NCBI RefSeq assembly: GCF_004000745.1
Contig: NZ_BILV01000016.1
Coordinates: 1-64,000, forward strand
Direction of reading: 5' to 3'
DNA from: Paenibacillus barengoltzii NBRC 101215
GTDB lineage: Bacteria > Bacillota > Bacilli > Paenibacillales > Paenibacillaceae
Length of the DNA: 64,000 nt
Below are positions 23,574 to 32,259 of the stretch, one piece after another; the first letter of the stretch is position 1; each line of letters starts with the position of its first letter. The translations under genes were made by a program, and so were the position numbers. The notes below the pieces were generated by a model that made no database searches, was not told where the DNA came from, and saw only the letters and a program-made list of their open reading frames with translations.

Positions 23574-24635
23574 TTATGGTTGGGTTAGTTCAGCATCAAA
23601 ATACTTGCGTTTGAAGCGTAAAGCCACATTCACTAATGCGATTAATACCGGCACTTCCACTAGCGGTCCAATAACGGCCGCAAAGGCTACACCCGAATCA
23701 AGGCCGAATACGCCGATCGCCACCGCAATGGCAAGTTCGAAATTGTTACTGGCTGCCGTAAACGACAGTGACGTAGCAACGGGATAGGATGTCCCTGATT
23801 TTTTGGAAAAGAAGAAGGACACTACGAACATCACCACAAAATAGATGATCATCGGAATCGCAATGCGTACAACGTCCAGAGGCAGCGTTACGATCAGATC
23901 CGCTTTTAATGAGAACATGAGAATAATCGTGAACAATAAAGCGAGCAGGGCAAGCGGGCTGATCTTGGGAATTAGCACTTTTTCGTACCATTCCGAACCC
24001 TTTAATCGGATCCCAATCACGCGCGTCAATAATCCGGCCAGAAAGGGAATTCCCAAATAAATCAGGACGCTTTCGGCAATTTGCCCCATGGAAATATTCA
24101 CTTCAGCCCCTTGGACCCCAAACCAGCCGGGCAAGACCGTGATAAACACATAGCTAAATACCGAGTAGAACAGAATTTGAAAGATGGAGTTGAAAGCGAC
24201 TAACCCTGCGGTGTACTCCGGATCTCCTTTAGCTAAATCACTCCAGACTAGAACCATAGCGATACATCTAGCCAGGCCAATCATGATGAGTCCAATCATG
24301 TATTCCGGCAAATCGCTCAAAAACAGGATGGCCAAGAAAAACATTAAAATCGGACCGATGATCCAGTTTTGCACCAAAGAAAGCAGCAATACCTTCCAAT
24401 CTTTGAAGACTCGGCCCAGCTTCTCGTATTTCACTTTGGCTAACGGCGGATACATCATAACGATCAGGCCGACCGCAATCGGAATCGAGGTGGTTCCCAC
24501 TTGCATCCGCGACAATATATCCGCAAAATTAGGAATCAACGTTCCGAGGATCAGTCCAACTCCCATCGCCCCAAAAATCCAAAAGGTCAAATAACGGTCG
24601 AGAAAGGACAATCTTTTTGTTGCGCCTTGACTCAT
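23574..24635 (-). CDS. acr3: ACR3-type arsenite efflux transporter
   Basis: A 353-residue protein with ten transmembrane helices expected for the ACR3 family. GLARCIAMV contains the conserved substrate-site Cys (Cys124), and [12 protein letters not shown] has the conserved Glu. It exports As(III) across the cytoplasmic membrane. AGGAGAGGT precedes ATG 24635. It is the second gene of the operon after arsR; it pairs with arsDA here although ArsA was first described with ArsB. Confidence 0.96.
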   Translation of the reverse strand: MSQGATKRLSFLDRYLTFWIFGAMGVGLILGTLIPNFADILSRMQVGTTSIPIAVGLIVMMYPPLAKVKYEKLGRVFKDWKVLLLSLVQNWIIGPILMFFLAILFLSDLPEYMIGLIMIGLARCIAMVLVWSDLAKGDPEYTAGLVAFNSIFQILFYSVFSYVFITVLPGWFGVQGAEVNISMGQIAESVLIYLGIPFLAGLLTRVIGIRLKGSEWYEKVLIPKISPLALLALLFTIILMFSLKADLIVTLPLDVVRIAIPMIIYFVVMFVVSFFFSKKSGTSYPVATSLSFTAASNNFELAIAVAIGVFGLDSGVAFAAVIGPLVEVPVLIALVNVALRFKRKYFDAELTQP

Positions 24636-24693
24636 TTCAAGTACCTCTCCTTTATTTCTGCCTTAAGAAACCCTTCATATAATATAATTATAC

Positions 24694-24711
24694 ACTTATT
24701 ATTATATAAGT
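24694..24711. promoter_or_regulatory. ACTTAT-N6-ATAAGT inverted repeat between arsR and acr3
   Basis: A 6-base inverted repeat in a 90-base AT-rich gap between arsR and acr3. It may be an additional operator of the ArsR encoded just upstream. Confidence 0.45.
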
Positions 24712-24725
24712 AAATAATAATATGT

Positions 24726-25058
24726 TTATGATCGTTCACAAGGTTCCCGGCGCTCTTTTAGTTCTAATTTCTCGACTTTATTCTGTACGCTTGGTAATTG
24801 CTTTAATGCATAAGCAACAGAAGGTTTATTTTCAATACGCAGAGAATAAAAAACCCATTGTCCTTTTTTGGTCTCGGAAACAAGCCCCCCAGCCTTTAGT
24901 TTTCGCATGTGCTGACTCACATTAGGCTGGGACATCTGCAACAGCTCAACAATTTCACAAACGCAGAGATCTTTTTCTTTCAAAAGAGCCAAGATCATTA
25001 ACCGGTTTCGATCACTCAACAATTTGTATACGTCGGATGCTTCTTGATAAGTGTCCAT
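24726..25058 (-). CDS. arsR: ArsR-family repressor of the main ars operon
   Basis: A 110-residue winged-helix repressor with LCVCEI (Cys32, Cys34) and recognition helix MSQPNVSQHMRKLKAGGL. It is a close relative of the 31227-31553 protein (similar LCVCxIV and MSQPxxSQH segments) and more distant from the 17060-17407 ArsR. It heads the acr3-arsC-arsD-arsA operon. A TAATAATATTATTA palindrome (25104-25117) lies about 45 bases upstream of its start and is the likely autoregulatory site. Confidence 0.92.
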   Translation of the reverse strand: MDTYQEASDVYKLLSDRNRLMILALLKEKDLCVCEIVELLQMSQPNVSQHMRKLKAGGLVSETKKGQWVFYSLRIENKPSVAYALKQLPSVQNKVEKLELKERREPCERS

Positions 25059-25103
25059 GATTCCCCTCCTCTTATATTCCCTTCAGACACATGCATCATG
25101 AAA

Positions 25104-25117
25104 TAATAATATTATTA
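25104..25117. promoter_or_regulatory. 14-bp palindrome upstream of arsR
   Basis: TAATAATATTATTA is a perfect palindrome, followed on the minus strand side by TATAAT-like sequence. Position and symmetry suit an ArsR operator. Confidence 0.5.
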
Positions 25118-25141
25118 CTTAATTATATTATCTCCAGCATG

Positions 25142-25843
25142 TTACTTTAAAGTCAACTTATAACCGACGGAAGGAATCGTCTGGATTTCAATAAACGGAA
25201 CCGCAGCTTGCAGCTTCTTACGAATGGCCGAAACCAGAAAAATGATTCGATTTGTTTTGTAAACGTAAGTTCCAAAAACAACTTCCTGTAATTGCCGAGT
25301 GGAAAATACCGTCCCCGGTTTTTTTAACAGATGAAAGAGCAGCGAAAATTCATCCTTACGGAAGGCGATTCGATGATCCAAATAGGTTATTTCCCATCGT
25401 TTAGGGTAAACTTCGATTACACCAAAACGAAACACCTCATCTTCTTGAACGTTGGAAAGAGGATAAAGTACATTCTCGGTTACCCGCCGCATAATGGCAT
25501 TGATCCGAGCCATCAGTTCGGAGTAGCCAAAAGGTTTAAAAATCACATCCTCCGCTCCCATCGAAAGAGCACGAACAACTTCCTCTTCCTGACTCCAATC
25601 ACTAAGAAGAATGACAGGAAAATCCCCTATCTTACTCAGCTGCGCCAATGTCTCCAACCCGTTATGAAGCGGACCGCCGACATTGAAAATCACGATTTCG
25701 AAGGAAATGGATAAAGCCGCCCGGGGCGCTTCCTTTATATTTTGAGACCACTCTACTCTGTTTCCTTGCCTCGTCAAACTATATCTAAGGAGCCTTCCAA
25801 CGGTGAGATCCTCATCGATTAAAAGAATGCGAAAACTCATCAT
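25142..25843 (-). CDS. Atypical OmpR/PhoB-type response regulator lacking the phospho-Asp
   Basis: A 233-residue protein with a receiver domain and a C-terminal winged helix (FRKDEFSLLFHLLKKPGTVF, PSVGYKL). The acidic pocket (LLIDED) and the conserved Lys (IFKPF) are present, but the phosphorylation site, normally Asp after a hydrophobic strand, is Asn54 (VIFNVGGP). It is therefore unlikely to be controlled by normal Asp phosphorylation. Its start overlaps the phoU stop, so it belongs to the pst-phoU operon. No histidine kinase is adjacent. It may be a phosphate- or arsenic-linked regulator acting by another signal (inference). Confidence 0.88.
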   Translation of the reverse strand: MMSFRILLIDEDLTVGRLLRYSLTRQGNRVEWSQNIKEAPRAALSISFEIVIFNVGGPLHNGLETLAQLSKIGDFPVILLSDWSQEEEVVRALSMGAEDVIFKPFGYSELMARINAIMRRVTENVLYPLSNVQEDEVFRFGVIEVYPKRWEITYLDHRIAFRKDEFSLLFHLLKKPGTVFSTRQLQEVVFGTYVYKTNRIIFLVSAIRKKLQAAVPFIEIQTIPSVGYKLTLK

Positions 25844-26505
25844 TAAGGATTCAGTTCAGGACGATGGCCGTTTACCAGAAAAACTACATTCTCGCCTATA
25901 TTGGTTGCATGATCAGCAATCCTTTCAATGTAGCGGCAAACAAAAGCCAACATCAAAATTTGGTTCATTTCATAAGGTTTTTCTACGATATAAGAAACAA
26001 GCTCCCGAATAATTTGACTGTATAGATGATCAACTTGATCATCGTCCCTGGCCATTTTATAGGCTAAATCCACATTCTCATGAAGATAGGCCTGGATAGA
26101 GTCATGAATCATCTTCTTCGTAATTTCACCTAATCGTAATATATCGGCGCGGGAAACTTGCATTAGTTTTTGCTCTTCCATTTGCAGTACAACTTCCGCG
26201 ATATCTACCGCAAGATCAGCCATACGTTCCAAATCACTTGATATTTTAAACGCAACGAGGATTTTACGCAGATCCTTAGCTACGGGTTGCTGGGTTGCGA
26301 TCAGTTTGGTCCCTATCTTCATGATTTTCTCTTCCAGCTCATTGATATCGAGATCGTTTTTGATAATCTGGTCGGCGCTGCTTATATCCTGCTGATCCAA
26401 CGCCTGAATCGCGTCATTTAAAACGGTTTCTGTTTGTTCCCCCATTGTTACCAGCAAGGTTTGAAGCTCCGCAAGTCCTTGATCAAACTCTTTGCGCCTC
26501 GTCAT
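25843..26505 (-). CDS. phoU: Phosphate signalling protein PhoU
   Basis: A 220-residue two-repeat helical bundle. The metal-binding motifs are SDLERMADLAVDIAE and YIERIADHATNIGE, the standard E/DxxxD pattern of PhoU. It restrains Pst uptake and signals phosphate status. ATG 26505 is 36 bases after pstB, and its stop overlaps the start of the atypical response regulator. Confidence 0.96.
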   Translation of the reverse strand: MTRRKEFDQGLAELQTLLVTMGEQTETVLNDAIQALDQQDISSADQIIKNDLDINELEEKIMKIGTKLIATQQPVAKDLRKILVAFKISSDLERMADLAVDIAEVVLQMEEQKLMQVSRADILRLGEITKKMIHDSIQAYLHENVDLAYKMARDDDQVDHLYSQIIRELVSYIVEKPYEMNQILMLAFVCRYIERIADHATNIGENVVFLVNGHRPELNP

Positions 26506-26540
26506 TGCTTGATCTCTCCCCTATAATGATAATCTTGGCA

Positions 26541-27296
26541 TCAGCCGAATCTTCCCGAGATGTACTCCTCCGTTCTCTGCATTTTGGGGCTTGAAAACAA
26601 TCGTTCCGTTTCATCATATTCAACCACTTCACCGTTCAGAAAGAACACCGTTTGATCAGATACTCTGGCAGCCTGATGCATATTGTGAGTCACCATCACA
26701 ATCGTATACTTTTCCTTCAGTTCATTGACCAGTTCTTCAATTTTCAAGGTTGAAACGGGGTCCAGTGCGGACGTTGCTTCGTCCATGAGCAGAATGGCCG
26801 GGTTTACCGCAAGAGCTCTGGCTATACAAAGCCGTTGCTGTTGTCCTCCTGACAGACTATATGCGGAACGTTTCAGGTGATCTTTGACCTCATCCCACAA
26901 CGCGGCTCCGCGAAGACTTTGTTCCACAATACCATCCAGTTCCGCTTTTTTGGTGATCCCGTGAATTCTTGGACCGTAAGCCACGTTATCATACACTGTT
27001 TTCGGAAATGGATTTGGTTGCTGGAACACCATCCCTACCTTCTTGCGAAGCGCTTCGGCATCAAGGTCCCCTTGATACAGATCCACTCCTCCGATCCTGA
27101 CCGAGCCCTCTATTTTCACATCAGCAATCATATCGTTCATCCGGTTTAACGTACGAAGCAATGTGGATTTGCCGCAGCCGGATGGGCCGATGAAAGCTGT
27201 TATTGTATTGGCCTGAATAGGCAAGTTAATGTCCTTTAGCGCGTGATAGGTCCCATAGTGCAGATCAAGGCTTTGGATGTCTATAATGCCACTCAT
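26541..27296 (-). CDS. pstB: Phosphate ABC transporter ATPase PstB
   Basis: A 251-residue ABC ATPase. Walker A is GPSGCGKST (37-45), the signature is LSGGQQQRL, and Walker B is [21 protein letters not shown] replaces the common DEPTSALDP. It powers uptake of phosphate, and to a lesser extent arsenate, through PstCA. ATG 27296 follows GGGGGAAACATGT. The gene lies between pstA and phoU. Confidence 0.97.
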   Translation of the reverse strand: MSGIIDIQSLDLHYGTYHALKDINLPIQANTITAFIGPSGCGKSTLLRTLNRMNDMIADVKIEGSVRIGGVDLYQGDLDAEALRKKVGMVFQQPNPFPKTVYDNVAYGPRIHGITKKAELDGIVEQSLRGAALWDEVKDHLKRSAYSLSGGQQQRLCIARALAVNPAILLMDEATSALDPVSTLKIEELVNELKEKYTIVMVTHNMHQAARVSDQTVFFLNGEVVEYDETERLFSSPKMQRTEEYISGRFG

Positions 27297-27311
27297 ACAT
27301 GTTTCCCCCGG

Positions 27312-28196
27312 TTAATTTTTATTTTGGTATTTATTACGAATCAATACTGCGGATAAATTCATCAAAATCAGAAGAGCAAGCAGCACCATAATACCGGCAG
27401 CAGCCAACTCGTGGAATTCAACTTGGGGCCTTGCGATCCAATTATAAATTTGGATTGGTATCACGGTGAATTGATCCAGCGGATTATCCGGAAGAAACGC
27501 CACGAAGGTTAACGCACCAATCATTACAAGCGGTGCCGTCTCGCCAATCGCTCTTGAAAGAGATAAGATGACGCCGGTCAGTATCCCTGGAATAGCCGAA
27601 GGTAGCACAGCCCTCTGCACCGTCTGCCACTTGTTCGCTCCCAGGGCATAAGAGGCGTCTCTTCTGGATCTCGGTACGGCGCGAATAGCTTCCTGTGCAG
27701 ACACAATGATAATAGGCAATACTAATAAGGCCATCGTTAGCGCTCCGGACAAAATACTACGCCCCATCGCCAGAGGTTCAAATCCGCCGGCCCGGACGAA
27801 TAGAGTCAAGCCAAGAATGCCATAAACGATGGAAGGCACGCCGGCCAAGGTACTGATATTGATTTGAATCAGTCTAGTCAAACGATTCTTCGGCGCATAT
27901 TCCTCGAGATAAATTGCTGCCCCTACTCCAAAAATCAGTGCGACCGGAGCCATAATGGCAACCATGTAGGCGGTTCCTACAAGCGCGGATAAGAGTCCGG
28001 CTTCCTTAGGACGCCGTGAAGGAAAATTCGTGAAAAATTGCGGCGATAAGGCATGAATGCCATCGATCACAACGTCAACGATCAAGGCCGTCAAGCAGAC
28101 AATGCCAAATGAGGTGCAGACGATGAACAGCAAATGCAAGTAAAGGTCAGTTTTTCGACGAGCCCGGTTAAGTCTTTGATTCTCCAGCTCAAGCAT
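27312..28196 (-). CDS. pstA: Phosphate ABC transporter permease PstA
   Basis: A 294-residue polytopic permease with six predicted helices and the inner-membrane coupling motif EAIRAVPRSRRDASYALGA (EAA loop). GVPSIVYGILGL is typical of PstA. Its ATG is three bases after the pstC stop, so the two are co-translated. It forms the phosphate pore with PstC. Confidence 0.96.
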   Translation of the reverse strand: MLELENQRLNRARRKTDLYLHLLFIVCTSFGIVCLTALIVDVVIDGIHALSPQFFTNFPSRRPKEAGLLSALVGTAYMVAIMAPVALIFGVGAAIYLEEYAPKNRLTRLIQINISTLAGVPSIVYGILGLTLFVRAGGFEPLAMGRSILSGALTMALLVLPIIIVSAQEAIRAVPRSRRDASYALGANKWQTVQRAVLPSAIPGILTGVILSLSRAIGETAPLVMIGALTFVAFLPDNPLDQFTVIPIQIYNWIARPQVEFHELAAAGIMVLLALLILMNLSAVLIRNKYQNKN

Positions 28197-28198
28197 GA

Positions 28199-29164
28199 CT
28201 AATACTCCTCCTTAAAGCGTTTAGCCATATAGTGGGCAAAAATATTAAGCAGGAACGTGATCGCGAATAACGTCATCCCGACCGCAAAAATGGTTCCATA
28301 CTCGACAGATCCGTGCGGCGTATCTCCAAGACTCACCTGTACGATATAGGCCGTCATGGTTTGAATGCTGTCCAGCGGATTTCCGGTTAATGTTGGGGTG
28401 GATCCGGCTGCCACAGTAACGATCATCGTTTCGCCAATCGCTCTGGAGAAGGCCAGTACAAACGAAGCCACGATACCGGATAACGAAGCAGGCACGACAA
28501 CTCTAAGAGCGACTTCAAGCTTTGTTGACCCTAGAGCATAGGCTCCATCCCTAAGTGAACGCGGAACAGCCAACATAGCGTCTTCGCTAAGCGAAGCAAT
28601 CATGGGAATGATCATGATCCCTACCACGATACCCGCACTTAATGCGTTGAATACAGGGACATCCTGGCCAACGGTTTCGCGAAACACCCACTGAATCATG
28701 GGTGTAACAAAGCTAAGCGCAAAGTATCCATAAACAATGGTGGGTACCCCCGCCAGAACTTCCAAAATGGGCTTGACGATCTTTCGAACCTTGCTTGGGG
28801 CGTATTCGCTGAGATAAATCGCACTCGCCAAACCGATAGGCATCGCTACGAGGCAGGCAATAACTGTAATCAGCAGCGTACCGCTTAATAAAGGCAACAC
28901 ACCGAATGATTTGGGTTCAATTAAAGGGGCCCATTTCGTAGAAGTGAAAAATTCTATAGGCGATACAAGCCGAAAAAAATTGATGGTTTCTGACAAAAGC
29001 GTGTAGACAATACCGATGGTCGTCAACACGGATACAGATGCAAATAGAAATAACAACTTGGGTATAAACCAATTCATAAGTGATTTTCGTTCATTTCTAA
29101 AGGATACGATTGGGTTTGCGGTTTTTGGTTCATGTTCAGCGCCCAAATGGATTACTCTCCTCAC
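28199..29164 (-). CDS. pstC: Phosphate ABC transporter permease PstC
   Basis: A 321-residue permease of the PstC type, with [14 protein letters not shown] and the EAA loop [23 protein letters not shown] at 29164 follows AAAGGA at long spacing; TTG 29146, after GAGGAG, is an alternative that would remove six residues. Six helices are visible. It follows pstS across a stem-loop that may limit read-through. Confidence 0.94.
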   Translation of the reverse strand: MRRVIHLGAEHEPKTANPIVSFRNERKSLMNWFIPKLLFLFASVSVLTTIGIVYTLLSETINFFRLVSPIEFFTSTKWAPLIEPKSFGVLPLLSGTLLITVIACLVAMPIGLASAIYLSEYAPSKVRKIVKPILEVLAGVPTIVYGYFALSFVTPMIQWVFRETVGQDVPVFNALSAGIVVGIMIIPMIASLSEDAMLAVPRSLRDGAYALGSTKLEVALRVVVPASLSGIVASFVLAFSRAIGETMIVTVAAGSTPTLTGNPLDSIQTMTAYIVQVSLGDTPHGSVEYGTIFAVGMTLFAITFLLNIFAHYMAKRFKEEY

Positions 29165-29199
29165 TTATAAAAATTCCTTTGGGATAGGGATGAAAATAA

Positions 29200-29238
29200 A
29201 TCCCCCTTCAAAGGATAAACATAAAAATGAAGGGGGAT
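29200..29238 (-). terminator. Stem-loop between pstS and pstC
   Basis: ATCCCCCTTCA and TGAAGGGGGAT pair perfectly over 11 bases with a 17-base loop; the minus strand continues with TTTATTTTC. Such attenuators let the binding protein be made in excess over the permeases. Confidence 0.75.
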
Positions 29239-29265
29239 GTCCCGTAATGACTATTGGCTTAATAA

Positions 29266-30261
29266 TTATTTCAATTTAGCTTTTGATTCAGCTAACTTAT
29301 CGTCAGGAAGCGGTACATACCCCACCTCAGTCGCTAATTCACCCGCATGATCAACAAAGAAATTCACGAACTCTTTAACTTCAGGGCGTTCATAAGAGCT
29401 CGTTTTAACATAGATGAAAAGTGGACGGCTCAAAGGCGTGTAAGATCCATCTCGAACTGTCTCTACAGTAGGTTCTACAGCGGTACCATCCTCATTAACG
29501 ATGGCAACCGTACGCAGTTTATCCTGGTTTTCCTCATAATAAGCCAAACCGAAATAACCTAAACCATTCTTGTTTCCGGCAATCCCTTGAACCAGGGCGT
29601 TATCATCCTCACTAAATGAAACCTGGTCGTCATTACGGCTTGCCTGGGCTTCACCATTTACAGCTTCCGTAAAATAATCGAATGTTCCGGAATCCGCACC
29701 TGGAGAGAAAATGTTGATCTTTTCATTCGGCCACCCCGGTCGAACATCGGACCAGTTAACCACCGTACTTTCCGGTTTGAAAATCGCATTCAATTCTTCC
29801 ACGGTCACTTGGTCTACCCAATCATTTTGCGGATTGACGATGACAGCCAAACCATCATAAGCAACCATCAATTCGATATATTCAATTCCGGCAGCCTTAG
29901 CCGCTTCCGCTTCCTCGTCCTTAATCGGTCTTGAGGCATTACTGATATCGGTCTCACCGGCAATAAATCGTTTAAAACCGCCGCCGGTTCCCGAAACACC
30001 AACCGGAACCCGCACGTCGCTGTGCTCTTTACTAAATTCTTCGGCTACAGCTTCTGTTAATGGAAACACGGTGCTGGAACCGTCGATTTCAATTTGACCC
30101 GACAGTTTTGTCTCTCCTGCAGAATTCGATGGTGCCGCTGAACTTTGTCCATTCGTTTCCGTGTTACCGGCTCCTTGATTAGCCTGATCATTGGATTGAC
30201 CGCATGCCGCAAGTATACTCACGGTGGCAGTGATCAGCAAAATCATTAACCCTTTCTTCAA
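29266..30261 (-). CDS. pstS: Phosphate-binding lipoprotein PstS
   Basis: A lipoprotein of about 331 residues from a TTG start at 30261, eight bases after an AGAGGG site; the open frame extends to 30450 without a start signal. The signal peptide ends in the lipobox ILAAC, followed by an Asn/Gly/Ser-rich linker. The mature protein has the phosphate-binding loops [24 protein letters not shown] and [11 protein letters not shown]. It captures phosphate outside the cell. It is first in the pst operon and preceded by a PhoP box. Whether it discriminates against arsenate better than usual cannot be told by eye. Confidence 0.94.
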   Translation of the reverse strand: MKKGLMILLITATVSILAACGQSNDQANQGAGNTETNGQSSAAPSNSAGETKLSGQIEIDGSSTVFPLTEAVAEEFSKEHSDVRVPVGVSGTGGGFKRFIAGETDISNASRPIKDEEAEAAKAAGIEYIELMVAYDGLAVIVNPQNDWVDQVTVEELNAIFKPESTVVNWSDVRPGWPNEKINIFSPGADSGTFDYFTEAVNGEAQASRNDDQVSFSEDDNALVQGIAGNKNGLGYFGLAYYEENQDKLRTVAIVNEDGTAVEPTVETVRDGSYTPLSRPLFIYVKTSSYERPEVKEFVNFFVDHAGELATEVGYVPLPDDKLAESKAKLK

Positions 30262-30320
30262 CAACAAGACCCTCTCCCATTCAAATATAATTATGTTACG
30301 ATGTGATCGTATATCTTGAA

Positions 30321-30359
30321 TGTTTGAAGAATGTTCTCGTTTTGTAATCTCTATGTAAA
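30321..30359 (-). promoter_or_regulatory. PhoP box of pstS: four hexamers with 11-bp period
   Basis: Reading the minus strand: TTTACA-N5-ATTACA-N5-AGAACA-N5-CAAACA. Four TT(A/C)ACA-like hexamers separated by five bases each is the arrangement bound by Bacillus PhoP dimers. It lies 60-100 bases upstream of pstS, so phosphate-starvation induction is expected. Confidence 0.82.
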
Positions 30360-30516
30360 ATAGATAGTTTTTGTTCGATTTCCTAAAATATTTTCTAAAT
30401 TCGTCTTGAATTTCATATAAGATAATGTTTATATAATTATGACATAACATGTTGAAGAAATAAACTGCTAAATGAAGATGATTGGAGAAGCGTTATATGA
30501 AAAAGGAGGGAACCCC

Positions 30517-31230
30517 GTGACTCATAGAGCCCTTATTATCCAGGCTGAAACACTTACCGGTGAGTTCATCGCAAAGAAACTATCCGAGAAAAATTATGTG
30601 CCTGAAGTTATTCCTAGTGGAGAACTCGGCCTACACGCCGCGTTGACCGCTCCGTTCGATATTGTTATTCTTGACCTTATCGTAAATGGTGAAAAAAGCG
30701 GATTTCAGATTTTGCGAACGATAAGACAAAAGAACAATCGCGTTCCCGTTATTATTTTGTCGGATCAGAATCAGGAAAAGGATATCGTTGAAGCTTTGGA
30801 GAGTGGGGCTGACGAGTTTGTAAAGAAGCCGTTTGGAATGGCTGAGTTTATGGCTCGAGTCGAAACCGTGATCCGAAGAACCCATAAAAATAAACGTCCG
30901 GAGCAATCAGCCTACTCCAGACGTTATTATCAAATCGGAGAATTAACGATTTCCCCGGATAAATATGAGGTTGAATCAAGCGGACAAATCATTGAGCTAA
31001 ACCCGAAAGAATTTCAGCTCTTGAATTTTCTTTCCCAACGAGCCGACTTGCCCTTATCGCGTAAAGTTCTTCTCGACTCCATATGGGGAACGGAGTACAA
31101 GGGTAGTCCACGAATCGTAAATGTTTATATCAGCTCACTGCGCAAAAAACTTGAACCGCATCAAAACACGATACAAATTAAACGCGTCCAAGGTATCGGT
31201 TATAAACTGGTTTTATTGAACCGCAATTAG
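30517..31230 (+). CDS. Atypical OmpR-type response regulator divergent from pstS
   Basis: A 237-residue protein from GTG 30517, six bases after AAAGGAGGG; a longer frame from 30472 has no site. It has a receiver domain plus winged helix (NPKEFQLLNFLSQRADLPLS, GIGYKL). Asp53 (ILDLIVNG) and Lys (VKKPF) are present, but the acidic pair that normally reads DD/DE is LIIQAET, so the magnesium pocket is altered. No kinase neighbours it. It is transcribed away from pstS, sharing the PhoP-box region, and its stop overlaps the stop of a convergent arsR. Confidence 0.88.
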   Translation: MTHRALIIQAETLTGEFIAKKLSEKNYVPEVIPSGELGLHAALTAPFDIVILDLIVNGEKSGFQILRTIRQKNNRVPVIILSDQNQEKDIVEALESGADEFVKKPFGMAEFMARVETVIRRTHKNKRPEQSAYSRRYYQIGELTISPDKYEVESSGQIIELNPKEFQLLNFLSQRADLPLSRKVLLDSIWGTEYKGSPRIVNVYISSLRKKLEPHQNTIQIKRVQGIGYKLVLLNRN

Positions 31231-31553
31231 TCACAAACCGAAGCGGCCGTTTGTTGGTCCAGCCAATCAATCATCGCGGCTTGGGAAGGAATATGATTCA
31301 AAACGTCTTTAACATAAGGCTTATCCTCAATCGTCAAGGAGTAATAGGTCCACTTCCCTCTTCTGATTTCGCTTACCAATCCCCCTGCCTTCATTTTACG
31401 CAAATGTTGGCTTATGCTTGGTTGTGACATCTGAAGGATATCCACAATGTTGCAAACACAAAGCTCCCTTTCTTTCAATAGTCCCAGGATCGTGAGTCTG
31501 GATTTATCTCCTAACAATTTAAAGGTCTCGGCCATTGTATCTAATTTATCCAT
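31227..31553 (-). CDS. ArsR-family repressor next to the pst operon
   Basis: A 108-residue winged-helix regulator with LCVCNI (Cys32, Cys34) and MSQPSISQHLRKMKAGGL. It is a close paralogue of the 24726-25058 ArsR, so As(III) is the expected inducer. Its stop codon overlaps the convergent response-regulator stop (TTAG). The region upstream (31590-31630) is AT-rich and partly palindromic. It may link arsenite to expression of pst-linked genes, but its targets are unknown. Confidence 0.9.
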   Translation of the reverse strand: MDKLDTMAETFKLLGDKSRLTILGLLKERELCVCNIVDILQMSQPSISQHLRKMKAGGLVSEIRRGKWTYYSLTIEDKPYVKDVLNHIPSQAAMIDWLDQQTAASVCD

Positions 31554-31626
31554 GAGTGTTCCCCTCCAGAGATGGCGCTATTTTTCAAAAACACATATTT
31601 ATATAATTGTATTATAATATATAATT

Positions 31627-31872
31627 TGCAAAAAGTCTTTATATCGTGATTGATTTGTGGCGCTCCCTAACCTCAGTAACGTATTAGCGACCGGACAACG
31701 TTTGGGCATTGTGATGGTCTTTCTCTTCTCCTTCCCTGTACTCGACCCGACCATAGTCACATTAATGGCTGCCACCTGGGGAGCTGACATAACCCGTAAT
31801 GTCACTACTATAACGTTTCAGTTGCTAATGCCTTATAGGTGTTTCAAGCTGAGCATGTACCTTTATCAGCCC
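31627..31872. other. Unexplained 245-bp GC-different stretch
   Basis: This stretch, between arsR and the SHOCT protein, has a composition unlike its AT-rich surroundings. Open frames on both strands (31657-31905 plus, 31599-31805 minus) lack ribosome sites and recognisable families. It may be the remnant of a mobile element. No repeat boundaries are visible. Confidence 0.35.
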
Positions 31873-32115
31873 CTACTTAATATTCCGACCTTGGTTGTTC
31901 AATAATTCACGTTTATGAATAAATTCTTCATCATTGATTTCGCCTTTGGCATAACGTTCTTTTACAATCTTAAGGGGACCGTCTTCAACTCTATATTTCC
32001 TTATGAGTAATCGTGTTACTACATAAATTGTTGCGCCAACAGCAATGATTAGAATAAGTAACCAGATTCCCATGATAGTGCACATTAAGACCATTACGGA
32101 ACCATTCATCATCAT
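31873..32115 (-). CDS. SHOCT-domain small membrane protein
   Basis: An 80-residue protein with one transmembrane helix (IWLLILIIAVGATIYVVTRLL) and a C-terminal SHOCT domain (LKIVKERYAKGEINDEEFIHKREL). GGAGGTATGT precedes ATG 32115. SHOCT proteins are small, of uncertain role, often tied to membrane or stress functions. It is Met-rich at its N-terminus (MMMNGSVMVLMCTIMG). No clear operon partner. Confidence 0.85.
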   Translation of the reverse strand: MMMNGSVMVLMCTIMGIWLLILIIAVGATIYVVTRLLIRKYRVEDGPLKIVKERYAKGEINDEEFIHKRELLNNQGRNIK

Positions 32116-32187
32116 ACATACCTCCCGATATTAGAATCTTCATTTTTTTAAACCGAATATTCCTTGAGATCGCCTAAACAAAAAACA

Positions 32188-32205
32188 GTAGCCTCGCAAG
32201 GCTAC
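32188..32205 (-). terminator. Terminator after the M23/coiled-coil gene
   Basis: GTAGCC-TCGCAA-GGCTAC forms a 6-base stem; the minus strand continues with TGTTTTTTG. It ends the transcript of the gene at 32260-33489. Confidence 0.8.
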
Positions 32206-32259
32206 CGCTAGCGTCCTCAATCCCTATGAAGGTCTGTTATTGACTTAATAAGCGACTTT

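Noticed and set aside
30262-30450. N-terminal extension of PstS
   Set aside because: It covers the PhoP box and promoter; the lipoprotein signal begins at about 30261.
31657-31905. 82-aa plus-strand frame with hydrophobic stretch
   Set aside because: No ribosome site, overlaps the SHOCT gene in antisense, and no recognisable family.
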